From positions 2,514,001 through 2,578,000 of the forward strand of contig NC_091114.1 of the NCBI RefSeq assembly GCF_024713975.1: a stretch of 64,000 nt of DNA. Direction: 5' to 3'. The stretch's first letter is position 1; each line of letters begins with the position of its first letter. Positions 26,401 through 36,716 of the stretch are shown one piece after another. Position numbers and translations under genes: made by a program. The DNA is from Paralichthys olivaceus (Eukaryota > Chordata > Actinopteri > Pleuronectiformes > Paralichthyidae). A model generated the notes under the pieces. It was given only the letters and a program-made list of their open reading frames with translations, was not told where the DNA came from and did no database searches.

Positions 26401-27254
26401 GTCGTGAGTTGTTTAACACATCTAGATGTGAATACCTGGAAATAAAAGCTGAAATTCTGAACTCTTGTCTCATACTCATCTTTTGATCTTAAACCCAAAT
26501 GTCTTCAGTGAACAACAAAAATAAAGGAATTTGCCTTACCGTTCCAATACTTTTGGAGGGGACTGTATAACATGGACTCTCAGTAGTGTCAAGGACAAAT
26601 CTGTTTGCGGTTTGTTCCAGCACAGCGGGTCATACCTCGTACCATGGTCTCAGCACAGCCTTTGGGAATGTTTGTGGCCAGAGCCAACTCAACCAGGTTG
26701 ATGTCCCGATCCTCAACGAAGAACAGCTCTCCTTCTTTCACTGAGCGAAAAGGCAGAGCATCCTGCGCCCCATAGCCACTAATGGCCTGGTGAACAGACA
26801 GAAAAAGAGCTTGAAGGGGGAGACACTAACAGAGCCGACACACAACTGACCAGACGAGAGAAGAACTGCTGTGAACATTATAACTCAAACACTAACCTCC
26901 ACATTGCTCCAGTGCAGAGCTCTGTTAAAATCCTCCACAGTCAGCTTCCTCCTCTTGGCGTGTCTCATGAACTGTGAGCTGCTCTGTGGCCCAAAAACAC
27001 AGGAGCAACATGAATAACTCACAATGCCCTTATACATGGAAACACTTTTATTTATTTTTTTCTGCGTTAGCATCTGTGAATATTTTGAACCTGACAACGG
27101 CACCGACCTGTGTCGCCTCCCTGAGCCGGTAACACACGTCCTCAGCCAGCAGAGCAGCAACATCATCGCCGAGCTCCACGCCCGAACTCTCGGCCATGAA
27201 TTTGACAGACTCTCGGGAAATCTCGGCGAAGCGGCGCTCCTCCCGGTCCGCCAT
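20404..27254 (-). CDS. taf6l: TAF6-like protein, SAGA/PCAF complex subunit
   Basis: Eleven exons join in frame: 27108-27254, 26897-26983, 26636-26786, 24809-24859, 24198-24292, 24041-24115, 23245-23465, 22497-22629, 21945-22073, 20834-21324 and 20404-20746. The protein is 640 aa (human 622). The start MADREERRFAEISRESVKFM is followed by a histone fold (about 10-76, with LLAEDVCYRLREATQ and RRKLTVEDFNRALHW). Next comes the TAF6-type HEAT-repeat domain (about 180-385: LPYFVYVISG, ASINPLNDHWTLRDYAALLL, LDDYSVSNAQVKADGHKVYG), then a Pro/Ser-rich region with a low-identity linker, and a conserved tail ending RRWACSHYSLHLPL. TAF6L replaces TAF6 in SAGA-type histone acetyltransferase complexes and pairs with a TAF9-type histone fold. 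Paralogue TAF6 is excluded by the tail and by RRKLTVEDFN. Intron 3 is enlarged by a Tc1-like insertion. All splice sites are GT-AG. Confidence 0.97.
24915..25135 (+). repeat. Left terminal inverted repeat of the Tc1-like element
   Basis: Starts CAGTCCCCTCCAAAAGTATT. The outer motif AAAAGTATTGGAAC recurs at the inner end (about 25121-25134), giving the direct-repeat-within-inverted-repeat layout typical of IR/DR Tc1 elements, where both motifs bind transposase. Confidence 0.93.
25159..26196 (-). CDS. Tc1-like DD34E transposase
   Basis: A 345-aa uninterrupted frame starting MKTRELSMGEKQAIVELRKE, the usual Tc1 length. The N-terminal half is a paired-like bipartite helix-turn-helix DNA-binding region (about 1-110) with a GRPRKT AT-hook-like linker. 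The catalytic half shows the full DDE set: D in LWTDETKINL, D in QQDNDPKHTA, and E in SPDLNPIEHAF, with exactly 34 residues between the last two. A glycine-rich box (GGGNVMAWAC) is also present. It cuts and pastes the element using the terminal repeats. No frameshift or stop was seen, so it may be functional; expression cannot be judged. Confidence 0.96.
   Translation of the reverse strand: MKTRELSMGEKQAIVELRKEGKSIRVIGQTLGIPSTTIGNVLKKKEITGVLSNRCRTGRPRKTTVDDDRSIVRAVKKTPKTSVSDITNNLHSAGVKVSQSTVRRRLREQKYRGHTTRCKPLISSKNRKARLEFAKKYRDELQKFWNTILWTDETKINLYQSDGKAKVWGKKGTAYDPKHTSSSVKHGGGNVMAWACMAASGTGSLIFIDDLTDDGSSRMNSEVYRNILSANLRRNVLKLIGRKFIMQQDNDPKHTANKTKNFIRGKKWTVLDWPSQSPDLNPIEHAFHLLKRRLKGETPRNKQELKEAAVKAWNSITNEEKNCLVMSMGRRFGAVIASKGYATKY
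26345..26565 (-). repeat. Right terminal inverted repeat of the Tc1-like element
   Basis: Reverse complement of the left repeat over 221 bases with two mismatches: one in the AAAATC/AAGATC word and one in the CCTGG/CCAGG word. It also carries the two copies of the AAAAGTATTGGAAC motif. Confidence 0.93.
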
Positions 27255-28670
27255 GCTCCCAGCGACCACTCAGACACTGGCAGAGAAAACACTTCACTTT
27301 AAAGGTTCAATCTGGATTATTTTGTGAAATCTAGTGGTGAAGTTGCATGTCACAGCTGGATACTCCTCATCTCACCCTCCCTTTCCAAACATGAGACAAC
27401 CTGACACCTTCAGTTGCCATACAAACTCATTAGGGTGTTTAGTTTGTCCAGTCTGGACCACTTAAAAAAAAACATGGCAGCCTCCATAGAGAGGAACCGC
27501 TCCTGATGTAAATATAAAGTATTTAAATACAAAGGGCCAATTCTAGGTTAAAGAAAACAACAATTCACACAATTAAGATGATTACACACTAGTGAAAACA
27601 CCACACCACTTATTTTATATTCAATTTCTGCCAATAGATCCCTTTCATCCAAGTCTTACACACTGAACCTTTAATAAATACTGTTACACTTTTTGAGCCA
27701 GACCAAACCACTGGCTGGAGAGTGACAGTTGCTCATGAACTTCAGCAGCAGCTCTGAGCACCAACGCTCCTGGCGGGTGTTTTAAAGTTTTCATTAAAAC
27801 CGCATCACATTACTGAAAACACCCCTTTCCCCCCCCCCGAGCTGAACTAATCACATTATGGATTCATTAAACGAACTGACTCCTATACTTTACGCAGTGG
27901 CGACGAAAAGCCAAGAACTTGGAAAAAAACTGTTTGGAGATTTGCACGCTCCTCTCTGGAGGAAGGGGGCCAGCGCGGACTTGCTATGTAGCATGCTAGC
28001 TAAATAAAACCTGGGCTCTGTCTATTTCCTGAAAGTTAAAAGTAAGTGAAGCAACAACTGATTTCATTGTGTCCTACAGACGACCACCACTGATTGTTGA
28101 CTGTTGATGTATTAGCTACACCGAGTGGGAAACAGCCCAATAACAATAGGTCTGAGCCATTACCGGGTTTGAAGCTAGCAACAATCTCCTAACGTGAAGG
28201 TGATAACACGGAGCTGTCTATGAACTGCAACGGAAGTCTCATTAATTATTCACTTGAATTGGACTTTACCTTCTTAACGTGAAAGGTTCAAGGTGACAAT
28301 GATTCAAGTCAGAGGGAAAGTTTCCATTAGCGTCGCTGCTGTGTTGTGTGTTCACGGTGCGACAGCTAAACAGTGCGACGGAAGCCCACCACCGCCAAGC
28401 TCTTCAAATTAAGACACCCCTGGAGAACTTCCTGTGCGCCTTTTGTTTTTGAGTCATATCTCCGCGGTGAAAATGAAATGTAGAACCCTGGTTATACTCT
28501 CCATTGGAGTGACATTAGTTTGATTTAACCACCCCACGTCCCCCAGTTTATCTGTGGTTAACTGGATCCTACCACGGAACCGGATCGAACAGTGCTGCAG
28601 CTAACTTGTTCCGTGTTCTACCAGTGACGTTACAGGAGGCAAATACGGTGGCCGAGACAGCTCAACGCAC

Positions 28671-28727
28671 TGCAAATTAAGAAAACACATGCAAATAGAA
28701 AAAACACGTGCAAATTAAGAAAACAAG
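28671..28727. repeat. Three tandem 19-bp units containing TGCAAAT
   Basis: Three adjacent 19-base units of the form TGCAAATTAAGAAAACACA with a few changes. The unit junction at 28689-28696 makes a perfect octamer ATGCAAAT, the classical POU-factor site; any regulatory role is inference. Confidence 0.8.
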
Positions 28728-30159
28728 TTCATTGCTTTATTGAAAATCGTTTAATATAAGAACATCTGTAGTATGAAGAATTAAGTAATTGTTTGGTCCC
28801 AACTGATTATTAAATATGACATTATCAGATAATAAGGTACTGCAGTGTGTCAATATTTCACAGTTGTAGCAGCTGGAGTTAGTTTGAACGACATATTTTG
28901 ACAGGGATACCAGACAAATCTGACGGATCATCAGATTATTAGAAGAGAGTATGTTAAAGATGATTGATAGAAAATGATTGAAATTATATTTATTTCATAA
29001 TTCCAAGTTACTCCTTGTGGGTTTTCTATTGTGCAGAGAAACATTGTCACCGAATCAATACAAATAAACAGAAATGGATTAGGAACCAATGAAACCCCTC
29101 CTGTTGATTCTGCAGGCTAATAATGCGCTATGATTATTTTGCTGATCATGATTAGTCTAAAAATTCCTTTGCAAATATCATAACTGCTGTGGCACATAGA
29201 TTTGCCCACTATGTAGACCTAATGTCAACTTCCCAAGAGGCAAAATGGCCGTCCAACTTTATAATTAGTTGGTCAAGTTTATAGATATGAATAATTTAAC
29301 TAATGAGGACCTCTGTTTTGTCAAAAAGACATTTGTACAACAATACCTTGGCCATTAGCGATGTTCAATACTGAATTCGAAGATAATGTTCTCAGGTGAT
29401 GTTCATGCTCGGTGCAGACAGGTCAAGTTCTCCCAAAATATTACATTGAAATGTCATGTTGAAATAAGTGAAGTTGACTAAACTGCTGCAGTGTTGAGAC
29501 TCCACTGCCAAGTGCAGAGTAGTTCTAATACCAGTAATTCTGGAATTAATATTTGAACTAACCAACTTGTGATACAATTGTTGCTACAACTTTCAATTCC
29601 ACAAAGTCACAGCCATAACAGCCCCCTGTCCCTGTGTGTTTTGTATTAACTGGAGCCTGGCAGATTCTCCTCCTTGCAGAGCAATGTCAACCCCAAACCT
29701 CAGGAAGAATCACCAAGGGCTGGCAGTATAAATTCTGCCCAGCTGTAGTGTGTGAGAGAACAGTTCACCAAACTAATTACATTTATTTTTGAGAAACTAT
29801 TTGCTGTTGTCTGATAGTCAGACCAGAAATTGCATTTTAGTTTGAACTTGTTTTGTTTAAAGAAGATTCTGCATTACATTTGTGCAGCTATTGTTAAGAG
29901 TCCTTTGTTTCTTTATTTGAAATCGCACCCCTTTTGCATGTTTCGTTAGTTCATGTTACTTGCATCATCCTACAATCTAGTTTAAAATAAACAACTGTCA
30001 TTTACCAAAACCATCTGGATTTTATGTTACCCCCCTCTTCCCTAGCGAGCCAGGTTGTAACACACTTGCTTCCTGTCATTTTGATGCACAAGAAAGTGTT
30101 TCGAGTAGTAAGGCCTTTACACAGCACCAACATCCAACACAAGTTAGAGATTAAAATAG

Positions 30160-30165
30160 TTTATT
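30160..30165 (-). terminator. Poly(A) signal for cth1
   Basis: AATAAA on the minus strand, 281 bases past the cth1 stop codon. This is the nearest perfect signal and gives a short 3' UTR. Confidence 0.6.
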
Positions 30166-30445
30166 CACAATGCTGAGGTGAGACATTTCATTTACCAAGT
30201 TCATTAATAAAGTATGTACAATAGTTAAAAAATTAATGACACTCATAGCTGAACCTGAAACAGGAGGTCCGGAACTATTCAATACCTCTGATCTACTACA
30301 GCTCAAGGCCTGCTTGACCTGCTAACATACACTCACAACTTATGAACATGCCCATGGGAAGGAGGGGTTAAAAAAAAAATTAAAAAAGTTAAAAAAAATA
30401 TTTCATTGAGCTGTGGTGTGCAGTGCTGGTTCCAACCACCACCAC

Positions 30446-32134
30446 TTAAACAGCTCTGTTGTCCCATATCTCCTGGGCCTTGCTGGTTTCCAGCTGCTGC
30501 AGGTGAAGAGCCAACGGCAGCAGGAGGTCACTCAGGTGCTGGCTGGAGAAGGTGAAGGCATTGTGGGCTGTGGCCTCTGCGGGTGGAGTGGTGAGAGGAG
30601 AGGTTGATGGAGGAGAGGAGGAGGTCGAAGAGTTTGGGGTGGAACTGAAGAAAGAGGGGGAAGGTAAACCTGAGCTGCCAACAGACAGCTTGGTGTATAG
30701 AGATCCTCCTGGACTCTGGTCAGAGGTTTTGGTCTTGCTGGGGAGGCCGTGCTGGAAGCGACAGCGAGTACCATACAAGCAGAAACCGAAGGAGCTGAAG
30801 GTACGACACAAAGCTCCTCGAGGCTTCCACTCCTTGGTCTGTGGTGGGAGTTGGGGGCTGAGACCAGACGGAGTCTTCTCACACACATCAGGAGACCTCT
30901 CACACACATCAGGAGACCCTAGACCACTGCTGTCTCCACCTTCTTCTCCATCAATGTGCAGGAAGTTACAGCGCGTGCCAAAGGGACAGACGCCAAAGGA
31001 GCGGAAGGTGCGGCAGGGGACATTCCTGCGGCGGCGTAGGACAGGGCGCTGCTCTGTGGAGTTGTGGACAAACAGACAACGGCTGCCATAGTAGCAGTAG
31101 CCTGTTGTGTGGAAGCTGCGACACAACTCCGTCTTGTACTTTGGGTGGCGGAAGGGAACATGGAGCTCATGGAGGCCGTGGGCGAACTGGCAGCGCTCGG
31201 CGTACTTGCAGAAACCAGTAGAGGAGTAGCTGGTGCAGAGCTCTGTCTTGTAGCGGGTGGAGCAGACCCAGGGGATGAGGGAAGAGGAGGAGCACTCGAC
31301 CAGTGGAAGCAGGGCCTTGGCCAGGGAGAGGCCTGCTCCATCATCACCATCCTCACTGGACAGCAGGTTGTCCACCAGCTCCTCATCTTGGCAGGAAGGC
31401 AGGAACAGGTCATCACTGCTGGTCTAGGGGAGAAAAAAAATAAAATAAAAAAAAAAGTTTAGTTGGGGCCAGGCCTGATATTAAGTCCTGCCTTTAGCCA
31501 TACTGAGCTCAACAAGCATACAATCTAATTCTAGGAGGACATAAACTATAATTGTAAAGCCTTCATTCAGTCAGTACTGTATCCAAGGTTAAATTTTGAG
31601 AGTGATTTACTCACTAGAGTTTTGGTCTCAAAAGTTAGAAAAACCAAGTGTCATGTTAACGATCCCACAATGCATTTGCAAAGATCACATGAGGGAATTT
31701 GAAGAAGTAAAAGCCGTTTTTCACTCAGTATCAAGTAAGTTACTGATGTTCTGTGTGTTATTGAGGAAGCATTGTGGTGTCTGCTCAGCAGCTAAAATTT
31801 AAACACCGACACCATTTTCTTTTTCACAATCTGTGAAAACACATCCCCAAAGTAAAACCCACAAGTATCCACAGCATGAAAAGCTGAAAAGTCCATTTAG
31901 ATATTTGAGGGGAAAACATGGACTTAAGAAAGTTTTGGACATTTAAAACAGTTGGACCTACTTTAATATAAAGACTAAATCATCTTCTGATTAGTAAAAG
32001 TCAGGACAAAACTAAGTAACTCCTGACAGCCTCCCCTGTGCAGAGCTATTTCACTCCTAGTGAACAGAGACCAACATTTGAAACCAGCAGTGACTGAAGG
32101 ATTGATGCAGGTCTGCGTGACTTACCTCGAGCAT
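30446..32134 (-). CDS. cth1: Cth1-type four-CCCH zinc finger protein (ZFP36 family)
   Basis: Two coding exons: 32126-32134 gives only M-L-E, and 30446-31423 gives the rest, the typical ZFP36-family layout; the protein is about 328 aa. Four C-x8-C-x5-C-x3-H fingers are visible: [46 protein letters not shown] and [14 protein letters not shown]. Fingers 1 and 2 have the YKTEL lead-in of tristetraprolin proteins, which bind AU-rich elements in mRNA 3' UTRs and recruit deadenylases. Four rather than two fingers mark the fish Cth1 branch, described in carp and zebrafish as a maternal/early-embryo gene. The N-terminus ([10 protein letters not shown]) and the Ser/Pro-rich C-terminus are low complexity. 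An imperfect 7-residue duplication lies between fingers 3 and 4. A zfp36l2-type paralogue is the alternative but would normally have two fingers. Confidence 0.92.
30877..30918 (-). repeat. 21-bp tandem duplication in cth1 coding sequence
   Basis: Two identical adjacent 21-base units keep the frame and encode [14 protein letters not shown] repeats between zinc fingers 3 and 4. It looks recent because the two DNA copies match. Confidence 0.9.
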
Positions 32135-32316
32135 GGCTGCAGGCTGGTGATGGAAGCTTCCGGCGGCTCGGGATCGGTCCTGGCTGCAGGCTGGTGAGGG
32201 AAGCTTCCGGCGGTTCGGGATCGGTCCTGGCTGGTGAGGGGAAACTTCCGGCGGCTCGGGATCGGTCCTGGCTGCAGGCAGGTGAGGGAAGCTTCCGGCG
32301 GCTCGGGATCGGTCCT
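32135..32316. repeat. Four tandem ~47-bp units abutting the cth1 start codon
   Basis: Three 47-base units and one shortened 41-base unit (the third) directly upstream of the cth1 ATG, so they form its 5' leader or proximal promoter. Each holds AGCTTCCGGCGGCTCGGGAT or a close variant; on the minus strand that gives CCGCCGGAAGC, which contains an ETS-type GGAA core. The remainder of the unit (GATCGGTCCTGGCTGCAGGC) is also well preserved. Confidence 0.92.
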
Positions 32317-32433
32317 GGCTGCAGAGCGAGTGTCAGTCCCCGTGCGTGTGTGTGTGTGTGTGTTGGAGAGATGTCGCCTCACACTTCCGATCTGCTACAG
32401 ACTCACCAGCCAAGTGTCCTCGTCTCCACTCGT

Positions 32434-32441
32434 CTTTTAAA
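32434..32441 (-). promoter_or_regulatory. TATA-like box of cth1
   Basis: TTTAAAAG on the minus strand, about 300 bases upstream of the start codon and just beyond a GT microsatellite (32345-32362). A start about 30 bases downstream would place the 47-bp array inside the 5' UTR. Confidence 0.45.
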
Positions 32442-35400
32442 CCGAGTCCCGGCTCCCGCGCTCCATTTCAAACCAGCATCAGGTGTGCTCGAGATGACGT
32501 CAGAGGGCGGGCGGCCCCCGGCCCACCAATCACGTGCGGCTAACGCGCTGGATGACGTGTGCAGTCAGCTGCTGTGTTTCATGTTCCACTGGCTGAAGTG
32601 TATAAAGGTCCATTCCGCCTGTTTATTTCCTGTTTTGATATAATCTAGACTTTTAATAGAGTTTAATGTGACTGAAATCATGTGACTTCATGGGGGTGTG
32701 GTCATATAATTATATCAAATATGATTGAGATGTCATTTCAATTGTCTAAATGGGGTGATTATGAATTTAGAGACTTCCTGAAGTAAATTAAAAAAGGTAA
32801 ACTAAAGAGAGGTAGCATATGGTCAATGGATTACATTTTAAATGATTTAAATAAAAAAGTTATATACATTTAATAGAATGTTAAAATCAATCACATTTTC
32901 TATGTGTCGATATGAGTTAATGACATTTCTAATAATCATATACATTTTCTTCTTCAGCTTTCTGTCCCTTTAGCATAATGTTTTTTTTAAAAATGGGTAA
33001 TGTTGAGTTGGACATGTCAGCAAGGTCATTTTTTTTAAACCTGATATAAATTTCCCAGATTACCAAGTGATCTGTCCCAGATTATCAAATTCACTGAAAG
33101 CTGTGCCATGTCTCCTCGGAGTATATCTCCATTCTTTCTTCTGGTGTGGTTAGAAAACAAGTATTACAGAAACGTATGATGTGTTGATCCAATGTGTTAA
33201 ACAGATCTTGGAATTAGTTGCAGAATTCAAAATTTGTATCTAATTATCCTTTATTTATTTACTTAGGTATGTTTATTTGTAGTGTTTTTTGTCATCATTT
33301 TTATCAGAACTGTTAGGAAAACGCACATACCTGTCCTGTTGTACATGCCGAAATACCTTGGATGTCTCCTAGTGGCTGTCTTCAGTACAGTGTATATCAC
33401 AGACATGGACACAGACAACAAATTAAAAGCCATCCAAGGACACGGCTGAGTACAAAAAGACAGGTCTTTCATTTAGTTTTTAAAGTGATGATTGCCATCA
33501 AGAATACTTAAGTATGTTTATGTCATGGACTTGTAGTAAAAACACAAACAATAAAATTAATCATTCATCGTTCATTTCAACCTCTTGTCATGGGGATCAT
33601 AAACGAGCCATGAATATATAAGTGATAAAACCACAACTACTGAAGTACCCCCTCAGCCTACAGCTATCACCTCTCAATAAAATCATTACCAGATTATTTC
33701 TACTTAAATCTAATACATACTTCCATTTGAAATGTCTTACAGTTCCCTTATAGTTCCTCACAATGAGGATATATATATCTTATAGTTCTTCCCTAATGCA
33801 GAAGTTTTATTTTCTCTTAAAATAAAGATGCACAATGAAGTAGTTGACACCCAGCTCTGTTCAACCAGGGTTTCCTTATAGCAGCAGCTGATGAACCATT
33901 AAAGCACAAGTCCTCATGTGACCACAAAGAAAAAAAAAATCTTTATTTCTTTTCTTATCAAGATACATTAAAGGATACAGAGACATTGGAATAAAAAACA
34001 CTTGAGAAAAACTTTCAATTTTAGCATGTTTGTCTCTCCGCCATACAAAAATCAACACCCTGTCCCTTTTGAATGTTGCCCTTGGTTCAAATGACCAGTC
34101 CCCCCACCCCCCACCCAATGAAGGAGAGCAATGTTTCACATGTACAGTAGCCTATTAGAGCCATCTCCACAATAAGGAGAATTACACATTTTAGCTGTAA
34201 AAAAAAAAAAGTTTCCAATATGCCAGTTTTCCACTTTTCTTTACAATGATTAGTATTTGCTACAAAGTCAACACTTCAGTTTCTTTCTTTTTTGGGGGGA
34301 CAAATATTACAAAGCCCACATTGGGACCAGACTTGCTTATAAAACCAGAGTAGCCCCTCGCTGTTTTGAGGCTAAGGAATACACAGGAATTATAATTATC
34401 CAATTAACATCTTACTTTTAGTATTTACCCTTTCATAATGGTACAGACAGGGGGAACTAAAACAAACAAAGCAAATGAAAGCACAAGTTGACACAGCTAG
34501 ACTCCTTTCATCATCAAACCCAATCATAATCAGAAACATCACTTTTGCTCCGCATCATCAAACATTACAGAAGAAGATTAAGGCCATGGGGGGAAAAAAA
34601 ATCTGAATCAATGAGAAAAAGTACGCATTCAACCTCAGACTCACTTTGCTTTTTTTTTTTTTTTAATTCATTTTTAAGAACAAATTTTGGCCCCAATTGT
34701 CTTCCAAACATTTACATATTGCGCTTTATTAACAGACTTTCATCAACTGACCAGTAACGTAACTGCAACGGTTTCATTCAAACCAATTAAAACACTACAT
34801 TTTCAGAAATGCTGTGGCTCAAGTCCAACATTAGCTCAGGGTGAGAACACCAACCTTTTACCAACATTATGGCTTCACTTTGGACTCAAACATAGTACCT
34901 CAAAGCCAAATGTGTTCTCTCAGCATCGCAAGTCACACAGTAACTCGTGCAAATTCATGGTTACCACAATCATCTGAATGTCATTAAACACAACATGCTT
35001 CCCTCCTACAGACAATGATTCCAGACTGGCTGCTCAGACTCCTCAGGGTGAGGTGGAGAGAACAGGAGTCAGGGTACGTCTCTCTTCAAACGGTCTAAAA
35101 GTGGATACAAAACCTGGCAATCGAGTGACAGGCGATGCAGCTTGACTGCAACAGCAGCCCATGTTCACTTTCTTTAAAAATGACCACTGTGTGCCTTGTG
35201 AAGGTTCACACAAGTATGGAAGATTATTAGTCACAAAACTATCAAGTGAGCACCAAACAAATTTGAGCCAGGATTAACATCAGGCTCTACGAACAGTAGA
35301 AAAACCACATCGGTAAAATCACGATTCAGTAAAAGAAAAAAAAATATCACAACAACCACCACATTTTGTGCATTCTCATTCAACTGGCTCTAATTGTCCA

Positions 35401-36422
35401 CCCGTCAGTTAAGATGCTTCATGTTGTCAATGATTAGCATTGACAGGATGTGTGGTTGTTAAGACCATCTGTTGAAATAACCTGATTAGAATTGAAACGA
35501 TTAGTTTCTTAATCGATTACTTGATCAGCAGTAAAAACCAATTAGCAGAATCATTGATAATGAAAGTGATGGTGAGTTGCAGTCATGACTCCGGCACTAC
35601 TTACACAACACTGTCTCAGTGGAGCTTTAAGCTGTGAGCAAAGAAACTCCTGCTGTTAAAATACTGTCACTATCTCCTGCCAACTCAAAACATGTAATAG
35701 ACTCTACATTCTGTCCTCACTTTGTCTACAGTTGTGTTCTGTACTCACTTGTGCCACTGCAAACTCTCAAACCTAGACTTTCACACTTCTCAACTTGTTT
35801 TGTGCCCACTCAATATTTTTGACACTGAAGGACTTGCACAAGATGGAGGATGCAGGTGGGATGAACCAGTGGGGGTAGGCCGGAGCTGTTCTAACACCAG
35901 TAACGGGCTCCTGACTGATGATGGGAAAAGCGGATGAGTTACAGGCTCATTAAAAACTTAAATGTTGGCAGGTGGATCGAACACTGAAGTCAGCTCTGTC
36001 AACCTGACAAGTGAGCATGTGCACAGCCTACGACTGACAGTTGTCAGATTTTCCCTGATGGAATGGAGGAGACGATCATACGAGTAAAATCTACAACTCA
36101 GATCAAATAAAATCTCCTGCCTGTTACAGCTGTCCCACACTGAGTCTCCCATTGCCATCCTCCCACACATTCTCCTCACATACAGTGGGCACACACCCCT
36201 TCAATGATGCATATATTTACACAAAGATAGCGACATGGGAGGAAAAACAGTGTGCTTCATCACCATTGTTTCAGGATGAGAAATATCATGATTTAAATTA
36301 CACATTTAAAAAACAGGCGGCATTTAAAAGGGGAGCAAAGTAATTCATCAGGATCTGGAATAAAATACTACAAAGCCCAAGGTATTGAGTGAGTTTCAGT
36401 GAGGTGATGTGTGTCTATTTTG

Positions 36423-36428
36423 TTTATT
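36423..36428 (-). terminator. Candidate poly(A) signal for mta2
   Basis: AATAAA on the minus strand 289 bases past the mta2 stop. It would give a compact 3' UTR containing the CA repeat next to it. Confidence 0.5.
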
Positions 36429-36457
36429 ACGATGGAAATGTACAGTCACGTAAGTGC

Positions 36458-36458
<1 letters not shown>

Positions 36459-36500
<42 letters not shown>

Positions 36501-36531
36501 TATGTGTGTGTGTGTATGTGTGTGTGTGTGT
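36459..36531. repeat. (GT)n microsatellite in mta2 3' UTR
   Basis: A 73-base GT run with regular ATGT interruptions, read as CA repeats in the mta2 transcript, close to the candidate poly(A) signal. Confidence 0.92.
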
Positions 36532-36716
36532 CACATCAACTTTTGGGAAGTAACAGAGGACTACAGAAAAATGACACTGAAAAGAGGGAAAATAAAAAAT
36601 CTACTGGTATGGCGTACTGTGCTGCCTGTATTTGACAGCCTGAGCACAGACCCTCCCCAACACCCTCCCGACCCCTGTGTCCTGTTAAAAGACCCCCGCC
36701 CCTTCCATCATCCCCC

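Larger units (their letters stand above)
24915..26565 (-). mobile_element. Complete Tc1-like transposon, apparently young
   Basis: A 1651-bp element flanked by TA on both sides (24913-24914 and 26566-26567), the expected Tc1/mariner target duplication. It has 221-bp terminal inverted repeats that differ at only two positions, and between them one uninterrupted transposase gene on the minus strand. It sits in taf6l intron 3 in the same orientation as the gene. Near-identical repeats and an open frame suggest recent insertion. Confidence 0.96.
27255..30445. other. Spacer between taf6l start and cth1 stop
   Basis: About 3.2 kb. The first few hundred bases should hold the taf6l promoter; the ATG lies in a GC-rich stretch with no TATA box seen. 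A mildly GC-rich island lies at 27850-28450 with one unrecognised 49-codon plus-strand frame. From 28600 the DNA is AT-rich, with a small 19-bp tandem repeat and then nothing recognisable until the cth1 3' UTR near 30160. Confidence 0.55.
32442..36716. other. Spacer between cth1 promoter and mta2 stop
   Basis: About 4.3 kb of AT-rich DNA with many A and T runs and no recognisable gene. The first 150 bases (GC-rich, to about 32560) belong to the cth1 promoter. The right-hand 290 bases are mta2 3' UTR. Other minus-strand AATAAA signals occur around 33940, so a longer mta2 3' UTR cannot be excluded. Confidence 0.55.

Noticed and set aside
27859..28008. 49-codon plus-strand frame in a GC-richer island upstream of taf6l
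   Set aside because: It starts well (ATGGATTCATTAAACG) but I recognise no family and see no continuing exons on the plus strand before cth1. Possibly chance or an untranslated first exon.
30552..31462. Long plus-strand frames (up to 179 codons) opposite cth1
   Set aside because: GC-rich antisense shadows of the zinc-finger exon; no independent protein similarity.
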